Assembly: GCA_008692225.1 (NCBI GenBank)
Contig: VICG01000012.1
Location: forward strand, 1,488,001-1,552,000
Length of the DNA: 64,000 bases
Source of the DNA: Monilinia fructicola
Lineage: Eukaryota; Ascomycota; Leotiomycetes; Helotiales; Sclerotiniaceae
Reading direction: 5' to 3'
Under the pieces are notes generated by a model, which had not been told where the DNA came from, made no database searches, and saw only the letters and a program-made list of their open reading frames with translations. This document shows positions 24,781-37,026 of this stretch, one piece after another (the stretch's first letter is position 1; each line of letters starts with the position of its first letter). Both the position numbers and the translations under genes were made by a program.

Positions 24781-24859
24781 TACGATCGAAAAGCGGTGAC
24801 CCAATTAGGTTAGACTGTTCAGTTGGCCAGTGTGTTCAGTTGGCCCGTGGAACCTTCTA

Positions 24860-26299
24860 TGAGAATCTAAGCTACTACTATCCTTAGGAACTAAGTGATA
24901 ATTACAGAAATATTAATGTGTAAAGATATGGAATTATCATCTTGCTCAATGGAATTCGAATGATATTGTATATGGTTCAAATAGGATTAAATAATATAGA
25001 ATACAAATCTTATAGACCCTGCCATAGAATTTACTCGAAGTTCAATTACAATGCAACCACAACAAAATTCCACTAAATAGACTAGAGATTAGGGCATATA
25101 TAATAAGAACAGTATTCAACGAATGGGAGTTACTTATCCAATTTGTTATAATTTGAGCAAACTGAATTGCTAACTTTGAGTCAGTATCAATGATATCTGA
25201 TTATATCTAGTTGGGACAAATCCATAGATTACAGAATGATATTAGATGAATAATGTATACTAATCTTAAATTTCTTTATTTTAATTACTAACTCAACTAA
25301 AAAAAGTTTTTACTTATGTTATTAAATCTGATAAGCCTTAGAGGATAATATAAGGTTCATAAATACTGTATAAAGAGAGTAATACTATTATCTTAATAAT
25401 AGTAATACAAGGTATCTTTAGAGACTAAATAAAAATAATATTTAAAACTTCAATCAAGTATATTTCTAATAATATGCGTTATTTAATGAGATTTGATCGG
25501 ATCAAAATTATCTTATCGAATATTAGATATCAATTGTTAACTAATAAATATAAGTAGTATAATGATAAGATTCGTCTGGAAAATTGAAGCTGTATCTTAT
25601 GATTAATTCACGAAAATTAGACGTATCGGATAGGCTCGGATAGGCTAGGATTTAGACGGATTAGAAGAATTAAACGGATTAGACGAACTAGACGGGCAGG
25701 ACGGGCTAGACGGGCTAGACGGCTAGACTGCTAGACGGACTAGATGATTAGACATATTAGGCGAATTAGGTGGACCAGACGCATTAGAAGTATTAGAAGT
25801 GATAGTTAACGTATTAGATATAATAGATAGAGCTAATCGTGATGATATGGAGTAACATTTAGCTCTCCAAGCAAAGAAATAATAGGCTAAATATAGGCTT
25901 TGCAATAAACTATGAATGTATCAAAGATAAAGTCTAATCGAAAAATAGTTCGAGAAGTATAGAGCCTCACCGGGACAGTGCCTTAGGCACAGAATCTTAT
26001 ATAAAAAGGAACGAAAATGTATGATAAGATAGCCAGCAGATAAGAATCGTCTATTAAGCAGAAAATATATAGATAAAGAACCTGTATCACAGTCTTATAG
26101 CGTAGATTTCACTCAGTCAATTGCTTAAAGCTCATGTTGATCATCACATTACAGCACATAAGATGGTTTATAAGTCAAAAATGCTTGTTATTACTATCTT
26201 TGGCCGATTCTACGGTATTCATGCTATCGAAACTAAGCATACTAGTCTTCGATGAGCTAATCATATGTGAAAAAGGGCTATGAAGTCAACACTCCACTA
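24860..26299. other. Gene-free spacer with a 9-bp minisatellite
   Basis: No supportable gene. Contains the minisatellite at about 25615-25800. The short frame at 25723-25905 is a by-product of that repeat. Confidence 0.5.
25615..25800. repeat. Degenerate 9-bp minisatellite
   Basis: Many degenerate units related to CTAGACGGG / TTAGACGGA follow each other at 9-base steps or multiples of these. Confidence 0.7.
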
Positions 26300-27061
26300 A
26301 TGTAGAGATTACTAGAATAGACCCAACTCTGAGAAGAATGAGTGAAATTGGCCTAAAATGAGCATGTATGAAATAAAACCATGGATAGAACGCCTGATAC
26401 GCAAGCAATATGTAGAAAATAAGTTGAACTCATGACTAACAGCACAAAACAAGGCATGCATGGTGCAAGACGATGTTATAGCAGCCGTAAAGTGTGAGAA
26501 AGAAATAAAAACCGTGCAGTGAAGGCCGAAAATGTGTAGCACCCATGAAGAAAAGTAGAAGAGGGGTATGGTAACGTCGTAAATGCATGAGAAGATCCGC
26601 AACACCAGTGAAATAGATCCATGAAGAAGCTACAAAGTCCCGTCCATGAGGATAGAAGGGAGCTCTGGATAGACTTTCTAGACCTCACACCCCGAAAAAT
26701 CAAGATCATTGCAACCATTGACCAAACACCCCTAAAACCTCCTAATATCCACGGCGACGAAGACGGTAACCTTCCAGAGCATTCCAGTACAGGGCACTCC
26801 ACACCTTGTAAGAGCGTCGCTTGTGCCACAAGCCCTCACGATCTTCCCGATCATCGAATGAATGCCAACGTTCTCCATTGATCATCTGCATACCTCACGA
26901 ACAAGACGATCGGCATCTCTGGTGCACTAGTTTCGGTTTCTGACCACGAGCCCAAAGAGGGATCTCAAGTTGGACGGGCAGAAGTACCAGATGAGTTCCA
27001 TGTTCTCCCTGGCACGAGGGTATTGGTGTTGATAGAGATATTGTTCGCCTGGTATGGACGA
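26300..27061. other. Moderate-GC stretch, possibly old coding sequence
   Basis: Overlapping open frames occur on both strands (for example 26476-26829 minus and 26621-26881 plus). The plus frame reads as plausible protein (RRELWIDFLDLTPRKI) but has no recognised domain and no exon partners. It may be a relic. Confidence 0.3.
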
Positions 27062-27924
27062 TTAAATGGTGATTGAGGTTGATAGGGACCAAGAGCAGGG
27101 GTTCGTACACAAAATTAGCAACAGGAGGCTCGAGTCGGTAGCGTTCAAGCGAAACTTAACGTCAACTGAATGTAGGGCGAATAAAGTTAGGTAAAGGGAT
27201 AGGGATAGAAGGATCATGCCATAAGAAGAACCACCAAACATGATTGGTCCCAATACTGTTTGAGGATGCTGATTGCTTATAGCAGTATTCTGCCTAGCAT
27301 GTGTTTGTTGTTGTTGTTGATAGTCATGCTGAGCATAACCATCATGAGATTGATAGCCTCCTTGATGCAGAAAGACATGTTGATTAGGTCCGGATTATAG
27401 CCAATGTCGAAGTTAGCGGGACAGCACTGTAATGAGCACATTCATTTGTCAGTTGGGGCGTGTTTGTGATAACCTTGAGGCTGTTGACTTTGATGATGTT
27501 GCATATGGCTGACTTGACCATGGCCACCGTGACTACCAGTACTGGCAATGATAGTTGACAGTGGAGCATGTCAAAGAATGCATGATGAAGTTGACGGTTA
27601 GGAGGCTGTGCATAGGTGGCAACAGTAGGGTGCATGATATGGTGAACGAAAAGGCCAAGCGGGTAGTATATGCATGTATGTTCTGCGTAGCAGGAACAGG
27701 AACTCGCTGGCAAGACTCGCAACAGAACAGTTCAGGGGAAGGGCTGGGGATTGTATTGAGTAGTAGGGGGGAGCTGAGGCTGCTGGTGTGGCTGGGGTTG
27801 TTGGACTTGCTGGACCTGCTGGGGCTGATGAGGCTGCCAGCTCTGTTGATTGTAGCCTGTTGAGCTGGGTTCCAAGCGCCACCAGGCATCCTCCACCACC
27901 AGAATATTGTTGATTAGGATCCAT
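27062..27924 (-). pseudogene. Relic of a glutamine/proline-rich protein gene
   Basis: The minus strand begins with ATG and MDPNQQYSGGG. It then needs frame changes to continue as MPGGAWNPAQQ and as QPHQPQQVQQVQQPQPHQQP, which is strongly Q/P-rich. After an interval full of stops, a further Q-rich stretch appears (YAQHDYQQQQQTH, around 27300). The clean low-complexity protein signal scattered over all three frames indicates a gene broken by small insertions and deletions. Q/P-rich segments are typical of fungal transcription regulators or prion-like proteins, but no domain identifies this one. Confidence 0.45.
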
Positions 27925-28329
27925 TGTTGTTCGAGTGGACGGTAGTTCGATGGATGTTGGAGAAAGATAGAGGGTATCAGATGTTTAAGTCGACATTCAG
28001 TGGGTAAACTGTAGTAAATGAAAGTATTAGACGTTGATTTGAAATTTTAGAATACCGTGGAAAACTTGAGGGTAGATCGAAAAGAACTAATCAAGTTAAC
28101 TGCTTGAGAGAAGACGCGACCTTTAGTAAACACAAAGTTATCTTGAAAGGAGTCGGTCCTATTAAGTAGTAACTTTGTATTGTATGTCCTTTGATGACAG
28201 AAGTCGATCTAAAGAAGGAGAGGAGGGTTTAGAAAAGAAGGAGGAAGTTGTTTACAATTAAAGAGACTCAGCTTGAGCAAGACCCTCTTAAAGAAAATCT
28301 CGGCAAGCTAAAACGGTAGCTCAGCCTTA
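27925..28329. other. Spacer, nothing recognised
   Basis: Moderate-GC sequence without open frames or repeats that I can identify. It may contain the former promoter of the Q-rich relic. Confidence 0.4.
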
Positions 28330-29600
28330 AACTTGCTCATTAAAAGCTTCCCTGTTATTTCTTGCCGTTTTATGCCGCTTAAATGACTTATTGGAGCTAA
28401 TAAAGGCTTCATACGCGTCTAAATATCTCAAAGATCAACGATATCGCTGGGAAACGCCTCAGAGACACCTGCTATCCAATAATACAGCTCAATTTACCTC
28501 TAAATGACCGTTTTTTATCATTCACCGGATGCAAATACCTAGATTATCTTAATTTTATCTTCAAAAGTGCAATCTCGCTTCAGTTTTCTTTAACAAGCCC
28601 TACCGTGTCTCTCAAGTTGTTAACTAATGGAGATTAAGACGATTCTGAGCGTCTAAATCACCCAATGAGCATTATATTGCGTACAATAAATACAGTAGAG
28701 CCATTCACACCACATGAAATATCATGCAGTGCAACTGGAACTCCATCAAGCCTCAAGCTCCCGAATCATCGATATATTATTCAATTTCAAGTTGACCCCT
28801 TAATGATCAATATCATCATTCACTCTGAAGATTAATGGATTATCTTGATATTATCTAAAATTAGTTTCTGTCTTTAGTTTGTTCTCAATGAGCCTTTCTC
28901 TCTCCCTCAAATCAATGGTTGAGGGATGAAAGATGCTTGTATGCGCGTCTAAATGACGGAATGACCCACAGTAGGGCTTTAATTATACCTTACAGAACCT
29001 TCCCTGTCCTTTGAATGAAAGCTAAATAAACAAAAAAGCCCAATAGAAAGTCAAATTTGCGTCTAATTCATATAATGACTTATTATACAGTTGAGATCTG
29101 CTATCACAGCCGTATTTGCCCCTCAACTCAACTATGAGACCTATCATTGCTTCAAAAGGCTTCTAAATCACACAATAGTCTTTGATACAACTCAAGTTTC
29201 ATTTTAAAATGATCCAAATGATCTTTCACAGAGTAGCCTTATTCTACTTGAACTTATATTTCTGTTTCTATGTTGCTCATCATGAACTTTCTGCCATTCA
29301 CACCAATTTCTAAATGAGTAAATGACTCTGGTTCAACGCCAGGAGCTCCAACTTCTCAATTTGTGGATGAATGGCTCAAGTTTGCCAGAAGTGAAACTTT
29401 CCAGCCATTAAAATCAACTATTGAGCCTAATCAAGCGCTAATACGCCCTCCAAATCGCTCAATAACCTATAATAATATCCAAATTGCATGTCTAAATCAG
29501 GCAATAGCCAATAAAATCCTCTGAGTATCTTTTTATATCAGAATTATCCAAACCATCATACCCCTCAATGTATCAATCATTCACTAAACGGCACAAGTAT
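28330..29600. repeat. Diverged tandem repeats with core GCGTCTAAAT..CAATGACC
   Basis: A core like GCGTCTAAAT, a few bases, then CAATGACC recurs near 28410, 28649, 28948, 29058, 29160, 29447 and 29490 in degenerate form. A companion motif (CCCCTNAATGATC followed by ATCATTCAC) occurs near 28493, 28793, 29115 and 29568. Longer flanks between successive cores also align (for example 28540-28680 with 28840-28975). This is an old tandem array. It is not AT-saturated. Confidence 0.5.
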
Positions 29601-30379
29601 TCAGGTCGGCTTAAATCTTGTACCTTTTTCCACCTTTCAAAGGCCCCAAAGGAAAGGTCGGTATGGCTTGGCGTTATTTGCAGGGTGAATGACTGACTCA
29701 CTTCCTTTCAATATCCTTGTCTGTCAACAACAAGTCAATTTTAGATTGCTATTGATTATGTCTAGACATCGGACGACATTCTCGCTTCCAGTGAACTTGC
29801 AATCTTGAAAGAAATCCGGAAATTACCTTGCCATGCCAGTGCCGGGTGGGGACAACCTAGGATGCCTTCAAAGAAAAAAACTAGAAAGAACAATCTAAAG
29901 GCGGCAAGGATTCTGTTGTGACTCTTGATAGGCCCTTAAAAAAGAGGCCCTTAAGAAAGAAGCCTGAGATATTCAAGTTTATAAGTTTTGACAGTAGTTG
30001 GGGAGATTTCGGAGATTTGAAAAGAGTAAGAGGTAGCATACAAAATGAACCAAGGCTGATAGAAGAGACTTTTGGATATTTAAATGGCTGAGTTATGATG
30101 ATATGACTGCGTAAGGGTGATTTGTGTGATCAAATAGAACCTATTAGCTCTACCATGAGATGCCCAGTGATCAAGGAATTTGGATTTGACATTAGATTCC
30201 AACGAGGCCTGGAAGACTTGTATCTTCTTTGTAGTCACAGCCAGTTATAGGAGTCATTTTTTTCGAGATTATTAGATTTCAATGCCAATTCAAACTACAA
30301 GATTACATTATACTTCCATGGCTACTTATGAAACTTTCTCTGAGAGCTAAAAATGGGAATGAAAGTCACTATAACATAA
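29601..30379. other. Spacer between two repeat arrays
   Basis: Moderately AT-rich with no supportable gene. Confidence 0.4.
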
Positions 30380-32210
30380 AACTTGAACCCGCATAGATTG
30401 AAGTGTTGCTAAGAGTCAATGAGTTTCCATATGCATATTTGGTTTACTTCATCAGTCATGATAACTTGATACCAAGATATCACAACTACTTGAGGACCGA
30501 AACGTCTTAATTGGGAAAGTTTATTACATTTCGAAGATTCGTAGGGGTTCGCACAAATCAAATAACTCAAGGAGACTCAGCTAATAAGAAGACTGTATTC
30601 TAGCCAGATTTCCCATTTATCCTTCACCCAAAGCTATACGTATACGAATCATGCCCGGAAGTTCCAACCATGGGCTCTAATAAAGGTCCCAAAGAGCTCC
30701 ACAGGATTCGAAACAACCTTTAAGTCTGCCACACTCTCTTGCACCAGTCAACTACCATAAACCATGATATCACAATGTCAATTCCTAAGGAAGCTTGCTT
30801 CAAAATGACAACAATGGGATCCATTCGCATCACCAAGCTTCTTAAGAGCCCGCATAGCTTACATAATTCAAGACTGTTGAAACACCGATCACTTCTTGTC
30901 GCTACGTCTTTCTGTTGAAGCTTAAACGAAATTCTTATACTTATACGAATTTTCCTTCGAACTGCCACGAATCAGAGAGCTACTTTGCCCTTTCAACTTT
31001 TCGAGCCTCTCAGGGGCTCGCATTGTCTGTAGGTGTCTAGTCAGCTCTCAGAAGTCGACTAATCTACGCCATAACATCTCCTTGCCTGATAATACACCTC
31101 TTCCGGCCCAGAAGTGACAAACTAGAGGGATAGCCCCTTATCAAACTACCAAGGTTCTCAAGAGTTCGCACAGCTATGAGAGCTCGATACGGAGCCTGGA
31201 TAGCCCCTCTTGCCTATAACGTCTATCTCCTTTTACCCTATGCCGTGATACCAAATTTGTTTAACATGTCCTTAGAAGACTAATCAAATATTTAGTTGCA
31301 TTATCAAGTTTCCCAAGAGTTCGCACAGATGGGAAGTTTCGAGAACTCTAGCATCTCGACCGCTTCTGCCATAACACCAGTATACCTTACACGGACCATA
31401 CATAGTATCAAGAAGAAGGAGTAAACTGCATCAATGAACGTCCAAGAACTTTGCAGAATTCTCGGAGCTAGGAATCTTCAAAACTTTAACAATATCTCTT
31501 ACAACGCTCAACCTTCCTCTACCATGCCGGGTCATCTATGTCTACCACTGTCAGCTGGAAACGCCAAGCAGAGATCCAGTTGCATCAGCTAGAACGCTAG
31601 AAGTTCGCACACTTCGCATACGTCAAGACTCTAAGAAGTCAATTCCCATGAACGATAACAATATACGTTTATATACCCTACGCGAGCCTCATGCTCAGCC
31701 AATTCGATTGCAAAAGGCCAACTTGAGTATCCAAGCCCAGCATCAAATCCCTGGAAGCTCGCGCTTTCCCCAGATCACCACTTATTTAACCGAGAAGTCA
31801 AATCCTATCTCCATAAATCGGGTTGTACTCTACCATAATTATGATACCATCTGTGTATGAATATGCCCCTAAAGACTGAGAAGTTATCTAACACTATAAT
31901 CTAGCCTCCTGAGATCTCGCCTCTCTACAAAGCCTCGAAATAAACCACAGATAACAAGTCGAATACACCCTAACTACCATACCTCACACTTCTGCACACC
32001 TCTCCCTACGAGCACAAGCGAAATATCCAACACCCTTATCAACACGCCAAAAACACGCATATACAAAATATAGTGAAGGGGTCAACACCGCCAACCATAA
32101 CGCCCTTTATTCAATGACACCACTTCGTTATTACACGAATACGACCAAAAAATCTCAAAATGTTAGATACAATCCAAACTCAACACAAGGTCCCAGAATT
32201 CCATCAATCA
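30380..32210. repeat. Diverged tandem array with about 150-bp period
   Basis: A core resembling CCCAAGAGTTCGCACAG recurs with its central G near 30391, 30551, 30700, 30852, 31020, 31168, 31323, 31453, 31607, 31761, 31919, 32057 and 32202. Successive distances are 130-168 bases, mean about 151. A second box (CTACCATAA..TGATACCA) recurs between cores, for example near 30750, 31070, 31240, 31365, 31516 and 31830. The units have diverged to weak similarity. Some copies of the core are poor matches, so the exact copy number is uncertain. Confidence 0.55.
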
Positions 32211-33600
32211 ACACAGATTTGAGCATAACTACAACTATCCATTATCACCAGTCCGTACATTCGCGAAGTGCTAGCTTCTCGAAACCTGTAAGAGCGCATG
32301 CGAAAAGGTTCAGTGTATGCATCGGATAAACCATGGCATCCCATACCTCTACCAAACTTCATACTTCCAGAAGAGGAAAATGGGGGGGGTTACAGAATCA
32401 AGGCTGAAGGAGAGAAAGTATCGCACGTCATGTGCCTATCAACGTTGAGCTTGGGCATTCGACCATCTAACCATTGAGAATAGATATTCGAAAATGCAAA
32501 CAGGTAAGAAGTAACCCCGCTTAATATGGATATGTGAGACGCTAACTTAACTCGAGCAAGAAACTGCAAGTCGAAACCATAAATGCACTGCGGATACTCC
32601 CTCTTATATCCCCTTCATATCCCTGAATATTAAATCCCAGCATCGAGCTCACTGGGGTTTACAATTATAAATCAGTCAAGAGCTGAACATCACTTGTCGT
32701 ACTCTGGTATTATATCTACGTCTGAGATATGCTTCGTACTTCGAACTTCTAACTTCGAATACTACCAGCTAATTTACGAGATTCGGCATCTTGCTACAAA
32801 GCAGTTTGCGCATGAAAGGTTAAAGCACACATGTAGAATAAAAAGCCAAAATGTCAAGTATCCCTGACATCGGACTACACAGAGGTAACTGTGGGATATA
32901 TTGGATCAAGCTAAAGAAGGGTATTTGAGGAGGAGGTAAAGGATATCAGCTAGAATACCTCTAAACCAGCGTACCCCCGCATCAAGTAATCCCACTCCGA
33001 GTGGAAACAAGGTCAAGAAAGGACAAGACTGGGGCATCTAAATTTCATCAATCATAAAGTCGACCTGTGAAACCAAAGCGAAAATACCGAAAGCGAGCTA
33101 CCCCGTGAGGCGTAGAACATCCAATGGATCTTAACAAATCCAATTGAATTGAACCGAATTGAATGTAACAATAACATCCAATCTATATAATCCCGACTCC
33201 TTTCGATCCTCTCAGCCTCAATCCATTTTATACTTTCCATTCTCCTCCATCGACTCCGCACACCCAGCACGCTTCATCACCACTTTCAATCCAGCCCAAA
33301 GAAAAGAACAAAAACCCCAAGTCTTCTCCTCTCATCGCAATTCCCAATCAATAAGCCAGACCAAACCAGATCAAAATTGATAAATGACCACGCCGCAGTC
33401 ACTTATTCCCCCATCCTTCACCCGGATCCCAAGTCCCCCTACAACCTCTCCTCTCCCTCCTCCTCCCTCTCGAACACCCCTTCAAGTCAAACCCCAAAAT
33501 ACACCACTCCCCTCCCACCCATCGCCGCAACGCATACTCCAGCGAGAACCTCATACCTGTCTATACCCATAATCACCTAGCCCAGAAGTTATAACCACAA
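32211..33600. other. Gene-free moderate-GC DNA
   Basis: Frames at 33159-33380 and 33377-33580 are low-complexity (serine/proline-rich) without a domain. No gene can be supported. Confidence 0.4.
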
Positions 33601-34194
33601 TGGAATTTTGCTTATTCATTCATAGAACTATATATACAAACATATCTATCTATCTATCTCCAGTCTAAGAGATCATAAATCCAATCATATTGTAATAATA
33701 ATATAATGAATAAGGTGTAATAGATGGGGATGGGATTTATGTAAGGGTTTGGTGATTTGTGTAAGATCGATTGCCCTAGAGTACAAAAATATGACATTAT
33801 GCTATAAATTAGATATAATATATTGTTATATCTAAAATGGCATTTTAACATATAAGATTAGGAGATCTATAGATCTCTGGGCATATAATATATACAAATA
33901 GGAGTTAACACTAATAATCTACATCTTTATTTTTAAATTTAATCTATGAATCTTAGTATATTAAGCTAGACTTTTTTAAACATATTATATAATTTTGGCT
34001 TATTTAAGTATACGGCTTTATTTGAGTATATTCGAGTATATTAAAAGTTTATAATATTATTATTTGTTGTTATTATTAATAGTAATATTAAAACTATTTA
34101 AAATCTAAAGTGATTAATACGTTATTGAGGGGGGAAGCATTTTCGAAATAGGGGAATAAAAGTAAGGTAGAAAAAGCAATTCTTTAATGAATGG

Positions 34195-34270
34195 AATAAT
34201 TTATTATTAATAGTATTAATAGTATTAATGGTATTAATGGTATTGATAATATTAATAGTATTGATAATGT
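34195..34270. repeat. 9-bp minisatellite (AGTATTAAT type)
   Basis: Eight or so copies of AGTATTAAT / GGTATTAAT / AGTATTGAT in tandem. Confidence 0.85.
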
Positions 34271-34529
34271 TAAAGTAAAATCGAAGAATCAAAACAAAAT
34301 TCAAAAATCAAAATAGAATTAACAATAATATACCAATATTTTAAAACTATTTTAAAACTAATATAGTATTTCGAAAATTTTTTAAAGTGGATGCTTTAAA
34401 GCTTTTACTATTATATACGTAAGATATACGTTATAAGAAGAGTTAGGGAGGATTTTACAAATATATAAACATCCTGCTAGAAAAGTAGTACTCTAGGGTT
34501 GGTTGTATTTAGATATATGGAGATGTGTA

Positions 34530-34670
34530 TATAACCTCGGGAATGTATGTATATAAAAATGTATATATAAATGTATATATGAATGTATATATGAATGTAT
34601 ATATGAATATATATATATGAATGTATATATGAATGTATATATGAATGTATATATAAATGTATAGATGTGA
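34530..34670. repeat. GTATATATGAAT-type tandem repeat
   Basis: Tandem 12-bp units alternating TGTATATATGAA and TGTATATATAAA. Confidence 0.9.
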
Positions 34671-35135
34671 AAATAGAAGACAATTTAGAAACGAAGAGAT
34701 AAGGAAAGGAGAGAAGGGAAGAGAAAAAGGAAAATCGATGGTTGATTTGTTCATTCATTCATTCACCCATTTAAAGAGATATTTCTCAAAATCAAGTTTG
34801 GCAATGGAAATAAAGTCTTTAGTTTTAGTTCAGTTTTGATACTAAGGTTAAGGAGAAAGGGATGGAGGGATAATATAAATTATACAATATATTTCTAAGG
34901 GTAATCCGAGTCTATAGTAGAAAAGTAAAATATAACAAAGGGTAGATTCTATAATATCAAAATTAGATTTATAATAAAATATAAAATGTAGTAAAAATAG
35001 AATTTATAGTACCTATAGATAAAAATAAAATTCATAGTGTAAAAATAAATTGTTATATAAAGCAATAGAATATTAGAAAAGGTAGATTCTATAGGATAAT
35101 TAAGAGTAAAATTTATAATAAAGGAATGTAATATA

Positions 35136-35629
35136 CTCGAGCGGGTTTTTGAAGAAGGCATAGACGGATATAAAACCTCTAGCTATTTGATTAAACCTTA
35201 ACTTAATTTTATATAGAATATATATATAGTAATTTAATATCTTTCTATAGAGTTTTTATATAATAAAAATTAATTTGCAAAGAACACTAATAAATTATTT
35301 ATAGATTATACTAAAAATTTGAAAACTAGAATTTTAAAAAAAACAATATATCCTTTAAAAGCATTTTTTAATATTTTTAAATCTTATAAATCTTATAATA
35401 TTTATTATATTAGTATAATATATTAATGAAAAAAGAAAAAAAGTCGAGATTTTAATAAAAAGATACACTTATATAATTGATATAAGTAAACTTACAATTT
35501 TAAAATAAAAAAATTTTCCTATATTTTAGATAGCAATTAAGATATTTAAGATTTAAAATATAATATATAGAATCTAGCTATTATATTATTATTTAATATA
35601 ATTTTATAAGTTTAACTATATTATTAATA
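35136..35629 (+). mobile_element. Truncated copy of the TA-flanked 800-bp TIR family
   Basis: Starts after TA (35134-35135) with CTCGAGCGGGTTTTTGAAG, a variant of the family TIR. Its interior aligns with the body of the element at 35758-37529. No right-hand TIR is present, so the copy is truncated. Confidence 0.6.
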
Positions 35630-36062
35630 TACTTGTTTAATATTAGATTTAAAGAATCTTAGTTTATTAAAATGTAATTATTATACTTGTATTATAAAAG
35701 GTTCAAAATGCAAAAATATAAATCTTAAATTTCAAAGGTCTTTTCTAATTGATTATACTCGGCGCGTTTTAAAAAGAGGCATAGGCGAATGTTAAACTTA
35801 TAATTATTTAACGGAACTTTAATATAATCTTATATAATTATATATATATATATATATATATATTTAGATTTAGTATTTTAACATCTTCTTATAAAATTTT
35901 ATATTATGAAATTTTTTTTAAACGAATACTAATACTATAAAGTTACTAATTTTAGAAAATTTTAGAATTGATTAATATATTAATTTAAAATTTAACAATA
36001 TATAAATTTTAAAAAACTAAGATTATAGAAAAATAATATCAACTTAAAAGTTTTATTTAATA

Positions 36063-37026
36063 CTCGGGCGGGTTTTAAAAGAGGCATACGCAAAAATATA
36101 AACTTATAATTATTCAATAGAACCTTAATTTAATTTTATAAGATTTATAAGTATTATAGATTTAGTATTTTTTTATACTTAGTATAAAATTTTTATATTA
36201 TAAAGCTTAATATTAAATAGATAATATATAAACAAAATATATAAATATTAAAAATTTAATAAAAAATTAGAGACTTATATAAATATTAAATAGTTTAACG
36301 AATATTATAGTTGAACTTGTAAAATTCTATTAAATAATAAAATAAAAGCTAAATTTTTATAGCTTATTTTAGAATTTAATGTCTTTTATAATACTAAAGA
36401 TATATATTAGTAAAGTTAAAAATATAGGTAAATTTACGAGTTTTGAAGGGGTAAATTAGTTTATTTATTTAGATTATATATGTGACGAATATCACGTGCC
36501 TAAGGCACGTGATATCTCATCACGCTAAGCGATACTGTACATATAAAGAGATCTCTAGGTCCCCTAGAGATCTCTTCCCTCCTTAGCTTTCTTATTCTAG
36601 TTAACTGACCTCTATTGACTCGCTCTAGTATGTGATCGTGACAATATAAGCATATTTTTTTTAAAAATTTCAATTTTTTACTTTTGATATTAATATATAT
36701 ATTAGTATAATAAATTATATTAAATTCTAAAAATATTTAATAAAACTTTAAAGATTATATTATTTTTTTTATAATTTTCTTTTTTAAAATTTATATATCG
36801 TTAAATTTGAAATTAATATATTGATAAATTCTTAAATTTTCTAAAATCACTAACTTTATAGTATTATTATTCTCTTAAAAATTATTCTTATAGTATAAAA
36901 ACTTTATAGAAAGATATTAAAATACTAAATCTAATATATGTATAAATGATATAAGATTATATTAAAGTTTTGTTAAATAATTATGGGTTTTATATTCGCT
37001 TATGTATCTTTTAAAACGCGCCCGAG
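36063..37026 (+). mobile_element. TA-flanked TIR element carrying a solo LTR
   Basis: Left CTCGGGCGGGTTTTAAAAGA, right GCGCCCGAG, TA at 36061-36062 and 37027-37028. Total 964 bp; without the solo LTR and its duplication, 796 bp. Inverted arms extend over roughly 130 bp. No coding capacity: a non-autonomous (MITE-like) element. Confidence 0.85.
36481..36643 (+). mobile_element. Solo LTR, CACGTG-hairpin family, copy 3
   Basis: 163 bp from TGTGACGAAT to GATCGTGACA, with target duplication ATATA (36476-36480 and 36644-36648). Two strong palindromes: ATCACGTGCC/GGCACGTGAT (36491-36513) and AGAGATCTCTAG/CTAGAGATCTCT (around 36546-36572). The related element at 61124-61920 shows the same site without the LTR. 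Confidence 0.92.

Larger units (their letters stand above)
22645..24857. mobile_element. TIR DNA transposon with TA target duplication, 2.2 kb, interior decayed
   Basis: The ends are perfect 24-bp inverted repeats: GAAGGTTCCACGGGCC followed by AACTGAAC at 22645-22668, and the exact complement at 24834-24857. Both are flanked by the dinucleotide TA (22643-22644 and 24858-24859). TA duplication and a length near 2 kb suggest a Tc1/mariner-pogo (Fot1-like) element; this is inference, since no transposase can be read in the AT-saturated interior. A second partial copy of the end motif (TGTTCAGTTGGCC) lies just inside the right end near 24816. The element holds a 152-bp MITE, an AAT tract and an inverted copy of the microsatellite-tailed repeat. 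Confidence 0.8.
33601..35133. other. AT-rich spacer with simple repeats
   Basis: Contains a 9-bp minisatellite (34195-34270) and a GTATATATGAAT-type tract (34530-34670). Apparent frames here are generated by these repeats. Confidence 0.5.

Noticed and set aside
30380..32210. CRISPR-like array
   Set aside because: Units are strongly diverged with no identical short repeats, and the organism is a eukaryote.
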